The notes under the pieces were generated by a model. That model had not been told where the DNA came from, searched no databases, and saw only the letters and a program-made list of their open reading frames with translations. From positions 181,628 to 245,627 of the forward strand of contig JANSXC010000001.1 of NCBI GenBank assembly GCA_024743115.1: a DNA stretch of 64,000 nucleotides, written 5' to 3'. The position numbers and the translations under genes are program-made. Shown here piece by piece: positions 26,853-36,403 of the stretch. The DNA is from a bacterium (lineage in GTDB: Bacteria; Planctomycetota; UBA1135; UBA2386). Within the stretch, counting starts at the first letter, position 1; each line of letters starts with the position of its first letter.

Positions 26853-27463
26853 CCTACCGCAGCAACGTGACCGAGAGAGTCTACGTTCGAAGCCTGGGCT
26901 ACCGCGCGCATCGCACGCGGCAAGAGACGGTCTACGCACCGTCGCCCGGTGAGGTGACTCTCAGCGGCGCAGTTGCCTTTGACGCGGACGCGAACCGTTT
27001 TCTGCTGGCCTACGGCGTCAATGGCAGCTTCCCCGGTGGGCTGACCCAGGTCGACGTGTTTGAGCACCCGGCCCAGATCCCGCCGGTCCTCGGCGGTCTC
27101 GGCTGCAGCTCGGCGACGATTGCATGGGGCGGCAGTACGCTGATCGGCGATGACGACTGTGGAGTCGAGCTGTCGGGGCTGCCTGCTGGCGCATTGACGA
27201 CCGTGATGGTGGCGACCCAGCCGTTCGCGAGCCTGCTGACCGGCACGCCGATGGTGCATCCGGGCTGCTGGCTGCTGGTGCCGAACACCGGTGCCAATTC
27301 GATCGGCACGCTGCCGATCGCATTCGGTCCGAACGTTCGCTACCAAGTCGATCTGCCAGAGTGGCTCGGCCCGATGACCCTGCACTTCCAGGGTGTGCAC
27401 TTCGATGCGGCCGCGACCGAGGTGTTCACGACGCAGCGCCTGTCGGTCAGCTTCGTCAAGTAG
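26849..27463 (+). CDS. C-terminal part of the frameshifted surface protein, with shared module
   Basis: The ATG at 26849 overlaps the TGA of the preceding frame, but the protein has no signal peptide and its homology continues upstream of that ATG (YSETQSHCV from about 26822). It therefore looks like the continuation of the 25152 gene rather than a separate gene. The last 125 residues (27075-27460) are the shared module (GGLGCSSATIAWGG, VHPGCWLLVPNTGAN, GVHFDAAATEVFTTQ). The reading is GC-rich in third positions throughout. Either a real frameshift mutation or a one-base sequence error separates the two halves. A perfect hairpin follows 21 bp after the stop. Confidence 0.7.
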   Translation: MTYRSNVTERVYVRSLGYRAHRTRQETVYAPSPGEVTLSGAVAFDADANRFLLAYGVNGSFPGGLTQVDVFEHPAQIPPVLGGLGCSSATIAWGGSTLIGDDDCGVELSGLPAGALTTVMVATQPFASLLTGTPMVHPGCWLLVPNTGANSIGTLPIAFGPNVRYQVDLPEWLGPMTLHFQGVHFDAAATEVFTTQRLSVSFVK

Positions 27464-27484
27464 CTACGTTCGGCGTGGGCCGGC

Positions 27485-27515
27485 GCTGGTTTGCTCGCGA
27501 AGCGAGCAAACCAGC
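27485..27515. terminator. Perfect bidirectional hairpin between convergent genes
   Basis: A 14-bp perfect stem (GCTGGTTTGCTCGC / GCGAGCAAACCAGC) with a 3-nt loop occupies most of the 52-bp gap between the stops at 27463 (plus) and 27516 (minus). No long T-run follows, but position and perfect pairing suggest a terminator serving both strands. Confidence 0.75.
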
Positions 27516-29981
27516 TCAGAACCGGACCCGTTCGTGGATCGGGGCCGAGAGCCTGGGGGCGAAACCCGTGAACAGTGCCTGGGCGTAGAGGTCGATGCCG
27601 GCCAGCGCCGGGTCGGCGGGAATCGGCACGACGTAATGCGGTTGGCTCGAGTGCACGGTCACGGTGGCCCCGCCGCTGGGGTCGACGAACGCGGTTCCCA
27701 GGCTCCCGAACGACACCGGCGTCGCGAGTTTGGTCGTCGAGACGATGACGAAGGAGAAGGACGCGCTGGTCTCGGAGAGGACCTCGAGCGACAGATTGCC
27801 ACCAAGTCGTGGCACGTAGCGCGCCCGGAAGTGGCGGCGGTTGTTCGTCAGGACATAGCGGCTGTGCGAGCCGACGATGTCCAGGTCGCCGTCGTCATCG
27901 ATGTCCTGGAAGCGCGTGCTGATCGAGTCAAACGGCGAGTCGATGAGGTTGCGCGGTTCCTGGACCTCCTGCGGGATCGAAGTGAGCTGACCCGAACCGT
28001 CGTTGCGCAGCAGTTCCGCTTCGAACAACGGGCTGAGCGGGGACTCCCAGAGTCGCATCACATCGACGTCGCCATCGGCGTCGAAGTCCACGAGGGCCGC
28101 CCACTGCATCATGCTCGTCGACGTGACGGTTGATCCGACCGAGAACATGCCCTGCCCGTCGTTGAGGAACAGGATCTCACGCACCGCCGGTGGGCCGGAG
28201 TGCGGGCTGCCGAAGTAGGGGGTTACGAGATCAGTGTCGCCATCGCCATCGACATCCCCGACGAGCACCTCGCTCGGCGAGCGACCCAGGGTCGGCGACT
28301 GCGGCGGAATGGCGCTCGGCGAGAGCGTCATCTTGCCCAGGCCGTTGTTGAGGTAGAGTTGCGCGTCCGTGCCCTGGACGATGAGGTCGAGGTCGCCGTC
28401 GTTGTCCGCGTCCAGAACCTCGCCGCTGCGAGCCGACGAACTCTGCAGCGCGGACACGATCCACGTCGACGGCTCGGTGAAGCCGCCCTGCCCGTCGTTC
28501 TGCATGAACTTCCAGGCCCGCGAGCCCGATTGCGTGGCGATGAGATCGAGGTCACCGTCCCCGTCGAGATCGACGGTGCGGTGCCAGCCGATGCCACTTG
28601 CGATCGGCGTTCCGCTCGCCACGGTAAAGTTGCCCGAGCCGTCGTTGAACGCGACGTGCAGCGGCAGGTTGATGATACCGCTCACGAGCAGGTCCTTGTC
28701 GCCGTCGTTGTCCAGGTCGGCGCTCGAGTAGATGGCCGGCGCGGCCAGGGTTTGCAGGTTGGGTGTTTGCTGGAATCCGCCGAAGCCGTCGCCGCGCCTC
28801 AGGTAGTAGCGGTTGCCAATACGTGTCAGGCTGTCGGTGACGCCGTCGCCGTTGAAGTCGTCGAACAGCAGGTCGTTCGTGCGGCCCGGGCTCATATCGA
28901 CGAACTCACCGTTCGGCTGTCCGAGCAGCACCGAGATGTCGTCCTCGACGGCGAGCACGTCGAGCCAGCCGTCGCCGTCGACATCGGTCAACTCGACGTG
29001 GTCGACCGATCGAGCGATTCGCGGGATCCGAAACTGTGGGGCGAACGGAATCGTGCCGCCATCATTGCGGAACCAGAGCGGCCAGCGGCCGCCGTAGTCC
29101 ACCCAGGCGTCGATGTCGCCGTCGCCGTCGATGTCGCCGCCGCGAACGTGCGTGGCGCCGTTGCTGAAGCCGAAGTAGGGGATCGCGGCGAGCACGAAGG
29201 ACGTGCCCTGGCGGAGCAGCACCTCGCCGTCCTTGACGACGAGATCCTCGTGGCCATCGCTGTTGACGTCGAATCGTCCGATGATCCGCTCGGAGCCAGG
29301 GGGGAAGAAGTTCGTTTGCGTCGCGTTGAAGACGCCGCCGCCCTGGTTGGGCCACAGGACCAGCTGGTTCGTCCGCGCGTCGAGGAACGCCAGATCCATG
29401 TCGCCATCGAGGTCGGCATCGAGCGACCACATGTCGCTGATGGCCTGGAGGCTGCCCTGCATGCGCGCTGCGGTGACATCCGTGAAGTTGCCGCTGCCGT
29501 CATTGGCAATTTGCCACGTACCGCCGAACGGAATGGCGAACAGGATGTCGAGGTCGCCGTCGCCGTCGAAGTCCGCGACCGTGCTGCTGCCGATCTGCGA
29601 GAAGCTGATGTTCGGAAAGGTCGTCGAGGCCTGGAACGGCTGCGGCAGGCGATTGAGAAGCACCGTGGGGTCGTTCGAGACGCCGCCGAACGCGTCCAGG
29701 CGACCGTCCCCGTCGAAGTCACCGGTCGCGAGGATCTCGTACGGGCCCAGCTGCGGGCCGTACGCGGCGAAGTCGCCGAGGTAGTTCAGTATGAGCTGGC
29801 CGCGGCCGAACACGTCGACATCGCCGTCGCCATCGAAGTCGGCCAGGTAGCCGCGGTACAGCCGTTCGAGCGAACGATCGACGTGGTCTTTGCCCGCGCG
29901 CTCGAACAGGTTCTGCGCGCAGAGGATCGAGGACAGTACGAGAGCGCTCGTGAGAGCGGCGGTAGTGGGAAGACGTTTCAC
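27516..29981 (-). CDS. Secreted FG-GAP/VCBS repeat protein
   Basis: About 821 residues. The GTG at 29981 gives VKRLPTTAALTSALVLSSIL followed by CAQ, a plausible signal peptide; frames upstream of it lack one. The body is made of many FG-GAP/VCBS-type repeats, each with a calcium-binding-like DxDxDGDxD loop (DFDGDGDVDVFG, DLDGDGDLDLI, DVDGDGWLDVLAVED), which form beta-propellers in integrin-like and adhesin proteins. At least fifteen such loops are visible. The last 95 residues (about 27810-27519) are a version of the shared module (VPIPADPALAGIDLYAQAL). The likely role is adhesion or ligand binding at the cell surface. The stop is adjacent to the hairpin at 27485. Confidence 0.87.
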   Translation of the reverse strand: MKRLPTTAALTSALVLSSILCAQNLFERAGKDHVDRSLERLYRGYLADFDGDGDVDVFGRGQLILNYLGDFAAYGPQLGPYEILATGDFDGDGRLDAFGGVSNDPTVLLNRLPQPFQASTTFPNISFSQIGSSTVADFDGDGDLDILFAIPFGGTWQIANDGSGNFTDVTAARMQGSLQAISDMWSLDADLDGDMDLAFLDARTNQLVLWPNQGGGVFNATQTNFFPPGSERIIGRFDVNSDGHEDLVVKDGEVLLRQGTSFVLAAIPYFGFSNGATHVRGGDIDGDGDIDAWVDYGGRWPLWFRNDGGTIPFAPQFRIPRIARSVDHVELTDVDGDGWLDVLAVEDDISVLLGQPNGEFVDMSPGRTNDLLFDDFNGDGVTDSLTRIGNRYYLRRGDGFGGFQQTPNLQTLAAPAIYSSADLDNDGDKDLLVSGIINLPLHVAFNDGSGNFTVASGTPIASGIGWHRTVDLDGDGDLDLIATQSGSRAWKFMQNDGQGGFTEPSTWIVSALQSSSARSGEVLDADNDGDLDLIVQGTDAQLYLNNGLGKMTLSPSAIPPQSPTLGRSPSEVLVGDVDGDGDTDLVTPYFGSPHSGPPAVREILFLNDGQGMFSVGSTVTSTSMMQWAALVDFDADGDVDVMRLWESPLSPLFEAELLRNDGSGQLTSIPQEVQEPRNLIDSPFDSISTRFQDIDDDGDLDIVGSHSRYVLTNNRRHFRARYVPRLGGNLSLEVLSETSASFSFVIVSTTKLATPVSFGSLGTAFVDPSGGATVTVHSSQPHYVVPIPADPALAGIDLYAQALFTGFAPRLSAPIHERVRF

Positions 29982-30174
29982 GGAGGACTCGGTGCTGCGA
30001 TCACCGCGGGGGCGGGTCGCGATACGGCTTGGAGGCACTGTCAGGGTGCCGAGGCCGCCCGCGGATAACACGGAATCCGGGAACCGACCCAGTGCCTGGC
30101 CCGGGCGACGTTCGTTGGCCGTGAGGAGAAGAACCGGAGTTCACCGTGCGGAGGGGGCTTCCGGACCAAGACCG

Positions 30175-32859
30175 CTACCAGCCGACCGTCATGGCCAGTG
30201 GTCGCGTGGTGACGAAGCCGGCCGGGTTGGCGTTCGGTTCGGCGGCAAATGCCTGGGCGTAGAGCGGGAGCCCGAGGAAGCCCGGGGACGCGGGCATCGG
30301 CAGGCTCCACTGCGCTTCGCCGGCGGCGGAGATCGGAGACATGAGCGCGGCCTCGACGCTGGTCTGCAGTGCGCAACCCGTCATGCCGAATGCGTCGAGT
30401 GGATGCGGCAACGTGCCGCCGGACCACGTGGTGTTCGACAGGCCGAGCGCGACCCAGGCACCGGGTTGGCCCGCGAGCAAGCCGGTCGCGGCCAGCGTCA
30501 GCATGCGGCCGATACGCGCCGGCTGCAGTGGGTCGACGTCGAGCTGCGGCGGTGTGGCGTGGCCCGCACAAGCGGTGCCGAACGGCGCCGCGGTCGGTAG
30601 CACGACGTCCGCAGTCCACATGCCACGGCCGAGCGTCGCGAGTACGAGCCGGCGCGGGCCAGTACCGTGCGCGAACGTGACTTCTTCGCAAACGACGTTG
30701 GCGGGGCCCTCATTGTTCGTCGACCAGTTCACGCCGCCATCGCCCGACGCGAACAGGCCGACCTCGGTCGCCGCATACAACACGTCACCGTCGTCGGGAT
30801 GCACCGCGAGGCCGTAGACCGGTGCCGCGGGCAGAGCGAGCGGCCCCGTGCCGGTTACTGCCGTCCACGTCAGGCCGGCGTCGGCCGAACGCCAGACGTT
30901 GTCCGCGGCGAATCCGCCGAAACAGGCATAGACCTGGTTCGGGTTCGATGGATCGACAACGAGCCGCGTGACCACGCGGTCGGGCAATGGGTCATTGCCG
31001 GCGTTGTCGTCGATCGCGGTCCAGGTCGGCGAACCCGACGTGCCGTTGGTCGTGCGGTAGAGGCGGCCGTCGTTGTGGCCGACGAAGACGCGGTTGGGCA
31101 CGCCCGGCGTGACCGCGATGGACGCGATCAGGCTGCCGACGTTGCCCTTGATCGCGGACCAGTTGGCGCCCGTGCGGGCGTTCGAGGTGCGCCAGAGACT
31201 GCGGCCGCCGGCATACAAACGGTTGGGCTCGTTGGGGTCGAGCTTCAAAGGCGCAATGAAGTTCGAGCGCCCGGAGCCGACATCCCCGAGCCCCGTCGTG
31301 ATCGTCGACGCCGAGCTGCCGCCGTTGGTCGAGCGGTGCACGCCGAGATACTGATACTCGCCGTAGCTGTAATTGGGATTGGTCGGATCGATCTGCACGT
31401 GGCCGCCGTCGCCACCGAACACGAGATTGGCCGACGGGCTCGCGCCGGTGACCCGCAGCGTGCCGTTGTCCTGCGTGCCGCCGATCAGCTTGTCGCCGCT
31501 GTGATGACCCGCGGCGGCGTAGAACTGGGTCGACCGCATCGTTCGTTCGAGAGTCGTCCAGCCGCTGTTTCTCGACACCGTCAGGTAGTCGGCTGCGACA
31601 TCGACGCCGCCGTCGGTGGCGACATAGACGCGCCGATTGGACGTGCCGTTGAAACCCGGATCCGGCACGAATGCGTGGATGTCCGGGTGGGGCTCCGTCG
31701 TCAGGATGTAGCCGTTTGCTATCGTCGTGAACGACTGCCCGCCGTTCGTGCTGCGGCGGATGCGAACCCCGCCGACGAGCAGGCGGTCACTGTCCGTCGG
31801 ATCGACCCAGAACGCGTTGTAGTAGTACGACGTGCCCGTGTTCGTGCTGCCGGTGCGCTGCACCCAGGTCCCTCCGTCATCGGTCGAGCGCCAGATCTTG
31901 CCGCTCGAACCGACCGACGCGTAGACCATGCCGGGGTCGGCTGCGGCGTAGGCGAGCTCGATGCGCGAGAACTCGCCGGCGACGCTGTTCAAACCCGAAC
32001 TCGCGAACTGCCAGGTCTGGCCGCCGTCCGTCGAGCGGATTACGTGATGACTGGTCACCGACGCGGGCGCGAGGTGGGCCACGGCCTTGCTGTTGTCGTT
32101 GGGGTCGAACAGCACCTGAAACGAGAACGGGTTTGCGACCAGACCGCCGGCGACGTCGGTCCACGTCTGCCCGCCGTCGGTTGATCGCGCGATGCCTCCG
32201 GGCCGGCGCGACGCGAGAATCAGGTTTGGGTTGCTCTCGGAAATCGCGATCCGCGTGATGTGCTGCCAGCTCGCGGTGCCCGGCACCTGGGTCCACGTCG
32301 CACCGCCGTCGAGGCTCTCGAACATGCCCGCGCCGCGAACGAAGTGCGAGAAGCTGCGCTGCAGGTGGGCGAGCGACCAGAACCCTTCGCCCGTGCCGAC
32401 CCGGATGTGGTTCGGATTCTGCGGGTGCAGCGCGATGCAGCCGACCGACAGGTTGCTCCACCAGTCGTCGACGAGCGTCCACGTCGAACCGCCGTCCTCG
32501 CTCTTCCACAAGCCACCGCTGACCGCGCCGACCCAGATCCGCTGTGGGTTGGTCGGGTCGATCGCGATCGAGCGCGTGCGCCCGGCGACGTTGTCCGGCC
32601 CGCGCTGCGTCCACGCCTGCGGGCTGACGCCGGCACCGTTGTCGAGCGTCGCGGTCGCGGTGACGGTCCGTTCACGTGCCGCAATTGCCTGCTCCCAGGC
32701 CCGTGCCGGGATCCCGCCATGCTCATCGAGGTAGCGTTCATAACGCCACTTCGCTGCCTCATTGGGGAACGTCAGTGGCTCGCCGTGATCGCTGGTCGGC
32801 AACGAGCAGGCGGCAGTGAGGAGCAGCAGGGAGAGTGGCAGGCGCGCGGAGCTCGGCAT
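30175..32859 (-). CDS. Lipoprotein with sortilin/BNR-type beta-propeller repeats and shared module
   Basis: An 894-residue protein. ATG 32859 gives MPSSARLPLSLLLLTAAC, a lipoprotein-type signal with Cys 18; longer upstream starts lack it. From about residue 70 there are many BNR/Asp-box repeats of the VPS10/sortilin kind (STDGGQTWTDV, SEDGGSTWTLV, STNGGSSAST, SADAGLTWTAV), forming one or two propellers. Such proteins bind or hydrolyse glycans, or act as photosynthesis-stability-like scaffolds; no glycosidase catalytic residues were recognised. The last 135 residues (30590-30178) are a clear copy of the shared module (FGTACAGHATPPQL, AFGMTGCALQTS, GLPLYAQAFAAEPNANPAG). It is separated by 192 bp from the preceding minus-strand gene. 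Confidence 0.88.
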   Translation of the reverse strand: MPSSARLPLSLLLLTAACSLPTSDHGEPLTFPNEAAKWRYERYLDEHGGIPARAWEQAIAARERTVTATATLDNGAGVSPQAWTQRGPDNVAGRTRSIAIDPTNPQRIWVGAVSGGLWKSEDGGSTWTLVDDWWSNLSVGCIALHPQNPNHIRVGTGEGFWSLAHLQRSFSHFVRGAGMFESLDGGATWTQVPGTASWQHITRIAISESNPNLILASRRPGGIARSTDGGQTWTDVAGGLVANPFSFQVLFDPNDNSKAVAHLAPASVTSHHVIRSTDGGQTWQFASSGLNSVAGEFSRIELAYAAADPGMVYASVGSSGKIWRSTDDGGTWVQRTGSTNTGTSYYYNAFWVDPTDSDRLLVGGVRIRRSTNGGQSFTTIANGYILTTEPHPDIHAFVPDPGFNGTSNRRVYVATDGGVDVAADYLTVSRNSGWTTLERTMRSTQFYAAAGHHSGDKLIGGTQDNGTLRVTGASPSANLVFGGDGGHVQIDPTNPNYSYGEYQYLGVHRSTNGGSSASTITTGLGDVGSGRSNFIAPLKLDPNEPNRLYAGGRSLWRTSNARTGANWSAIKGNVGSLIASIAVTPGVPNRVFVGHNDGRLYRTTNGTSGSPTWTAIDDNAGNDPLPDRVVTRLVVDPSNPNQVYACFGGFAADNVWRSADAGLTWTAVTGTGPLALPAAPVYGLAVHPDDGDVLYAATEVGLFASGDGGVNWSTNNEGPANVVCEEVTFAHGTGPRRLVLATLGRGMWTADVVLPTAAPFGTACAGHATPPQLDVDPLQPARIGRMLTLAATGLLAGQPGAWVALGLSNTTWSGGTLPHPLDAFGMTGCALQTSVEAALMSPISAAGEAQWSLPMPASPGFLGLPLYAQAFAAEPNANPAGFVTTRPLAMTVGW

Positions 32860-33226
32860 CGGTGAATTCGCGGGGCGGCGGTAGCCGAATGGTAGCGGGT
32901 TGGGGATCGGCTGCGTGGTCGAGACGGCGTAGCGCGCTGCTCGCCGCATGCTTCCGGTTTCGCGGGCCCCGCCAGGAAGTCCCAAAACCCTGGCCGCGGC
33001 GGCTGGGGCATGGCGTTCCAGCTCATGTGCCGTGGATGAACGGATGTTCAGGGCACGCCTGCTACGCCGCCAATGACGAGCTGAGGCGGCAACCGAAGGA
33101 GACTCATGACCACTTCGAACAAGCTGGTCTCGCCGCCGTTGCGTGGCGAGTCACCGCTCCCCTCACCAGCGCGGTCTTGTCGCGGTGAAACGGGCCACTA
33201 CTTCTCTCGCAACGAGTACAACCGAA
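32860..33226. other. Divergent intergenic region with a strong RBS
   Basis: Lies between the minus lipoprotein start and the small plus-strand gene at 33227. AAGGAG at 33096-33101 is followed 4 nt later by ATG 33106, in the frame that much later becomes the outer-membrane protein. The peptide read from it has no recognisable character. No other feature was seen. Confidence 0.35.
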
Positions 33227-33532
33227 ATGAAAGAGTCCGAGGCCGTGCGGTTGATACACACCGCTTTCTATCGAGTCGTGCGCACAACGAAGCCCATGAC
33301 GTTCAAGCAGTTCATGGAATCGACGATCGAGTCGACCTGGCCGGAGGACACATCCCCTTCGGGGTGGCCCGATTTCTGGTGGGAGTCCGTTGCCCTCGAG
33401 ATTCAGAACGCGGTCGTCGCGCGACAGGAGTACCTGCGCGAGTTCGGCCGCAACTGGCTCAAGCAGAACAAGGCCAAGAAGTGGCAAGCTCTGCTCGCGC
33501 ACATGGCGCAGCACCTCGGTCCCTTGGCCTAG
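33227..33532 (+). CDS. Small protein of unknown function
   Basis: A 101-residue protein from ATG 33227 (MKESEAVRLIHTAFYRVVR). It looks real because codons are well composed, with tryptophans and aromatic residues spaced as in a folded helical domain (PSGWPDFWWESVALEIQNAV, then EYLREFGRNWLKQNK). A GTG at 33143 is a longer alternative. No signal peptide or membrane helix. The family was not recognised. The next gene, a predicted outer-membrane protein, begins inside its 3' end, so they may be cotranscribed. The neighbouring reading frame is also open here, which lowers certainty about which frame is translated, but this one has the more protein-like composition. Confidence 0.6.
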   Translation: MKESEAVRLIHTAFYRVVRTTKPMTFKQFMESTIESTWPEDTSPSGWPDFWWESVALEIQNAVVARQEYLREFGRNWLKQNKAKKWQALLAHMAQHLGPLA

Positions 33533-34677
33533 CGCTCATGCTGATGCTCGGCGGCGCGGCCGCGAGCCTCTCGGCTCAAACGGCTCAGTTGCACGAAACC
33601 TCGGATCAAGACCGTAGGAACCTGCACTACGCGACGCGGCTCTCGATTCAGGTCACCAGCATCGATCCGGCGATCTCCGCCCGCGACATCGCGGACTCTC
33701 GAACGTGGTCGGTTCTCGGTCCGGCCGGCCATCCAATCGCGGATATCACCGCGACATACAGTGGCTTTCAGGACGCCAACGGGAACTACAGCGCGGCTTC
33801 CCTCTGGAGCGATGCTCTGCGGCGGGGCGCCGTGTATCGCGTCGTCTTCACACCACCCGGCGGGCAGGTGAAGACACTCGACGTGGCCGAGCTTGCTCCC
33901 GATTCTTCGGATGGGTTCTCCCTCGAGTTCCTCACCGACCGCGTTTCGCTGGAGATCGAGGCGCTTGCGGTCGAGGCCGATGACGAGGTCGGGTTTCGTT
34001 ATGACCTCTCTGCGCGGCTCGGTTCGGTGGGCTCCGGAGGCGCGTGGACGTTCGACTTCCTGAGCCAGGGTGAGATCAGCACGAACACCGATAGCCTGGA
34101 CCTGCAGAACGCCGTCACCGCGGGCTTTGCCGCGGACTACCGGACTACCTGGGTCACGGATGGGATCCTCGGGGTCAGCGACCGCGAGGCGTCCTACCCC
34201 ATCGGGTTCCGACTCATGCCGGCTGACATCGAAGCCAGCAGCGACTTCGACACCGTGAACGTCTCGGTGAAGGCTCAGATCGCTGCCGCCGTGCCCGTGC
34301 TCGACGAACTCTTTCTCGGTTGGCACCAACTGACTGGCGTCGAACGCGCGTTCTTTCCGCCGACGTTGTTCGCTGGGTACGCCTTCGTCGACGAACTGAG
34401 GGATCGGCGCAACGCGCGGGTCGATGAGGATCACAGAGTCGATCTCGAGGCTCGATTCGTCTTCCCGCTGTCAGACCGGACGGACTGCAGTTTTCGGTGG
34501 CGAGGCTATCAACTGATTGATCAGAACCGATTCCTCGACCACGTCGAAGCGCGCCTGACGTTCTATACCTCCGAGTCGCGGTCCGCGGGATTCGACGTCT
34601 CCTACAGCGATGGCGCCTTGCCTCCCGAGTTCGACCGGACGTCTACGCTCACGGTCGGTTTCGTCAACAGATTCTGA
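33481..34677 (+). CDS. Predicted outer-membrane beta-barrel-like protein
   Basis: Mature protein of about 370-390 residues after a signal peptide (SLGLALMLMLGGAAASLSAQ). GTG 33481 gives the peptide a basic N-region but overlaps the previous gene by 52 bp; ATG 33538 avoids the overlap with a very short signal. The protein is rich in alternating hydrophobic and polar strands (VDLEARFVFPLSDRTDCSFR, FLDHVEARLTFYTSESRSAG) and ends in VGFVNRF. A C-terminal phenylalanine after a strand is the beta-signal of outer-membrane proteins. That, with the signal peptide, suggests an outer-membrane location; no specific function can be assigned. It precedes the AbgT-type transporter by 85 bp on the same strand. 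Confidence 0.65.
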   Translation: MASSARAHGAAPRSLGLALMLMLGGAAASLSAQTAQLHETSDQDRRNLHYATRLSIQVTSIDPAISARDIADSRTWSVLGPAGHPIADITATYSGFQDANGNYSAASLWSDALRRGAVYRVVFTPPGGQVKTLDVAELAPDSSDGFSLEFLTDRVSLEIEALAVEADDEVGFRYDLSARLGSVGSGGAWTFDFLSQGEISTNTDSLDLQNAVTAGFAADYRTTWVTDGILGVSDREASYPIGFRLMPADIEASSDFDTVNVSVKAQIAAAVPVLDELFLGWHQLTGVERAFFPPTLFAGYAFVDELRDRRNARVDEDHRVDLEARFVFPLSDRTDCSFRWRGYQLIDQNRFLDHVEARLTFYTSESRSAGFDVSYSDGALPPEFDRTSTLTVGFVNRF

Positions 34678-34762
34678 GCGGGTTCGGCGCCGGTGGGCCG
34701 GGCCGCGCATTCCTGAGCTTGCTATTTGCATCACGGGCCGTCGCCATCCAACCTGCGACGCC

Positions 34763-36319
<1,557 letters not shown>

Positions 36320-36322
36320 GGC

Positions 36323-36386
36323 GCGCCGAAGTCAGATTGCGCCGAAGTCAGATTGCGCCGAAGTCAGATCGCGCCGAGGTAGCGGG
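36323..36386. repeat. Tandem 16-bp direct repeat (3.5 copies)
   Basis: Three near-identical 16-bp units (GCGCCGAAGTCAGATT) at 36323, 36339 and 36355, the third ending in C, and a degraded fourth from 36371. It lies between convergent genes, 3 bp after the AbgT stop and 17 bp before the next stop. It is not a CRISPR array as there are no spacers. Confidence 0.85.
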
Positions 36387-36403
36387 CGCGGGTTCACGAG
36401 TGA

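Noticed and set aside
28200..30068. A 622-codon plus frame opposite the FG-GAP gene
   Set aside because: Antisense shadow; the minus frame has regular calcium-loop repeats.
36323..36386. CRISPR array
   Set aside because: Units are directly adjacent with no spacers, and there are no cas genes.
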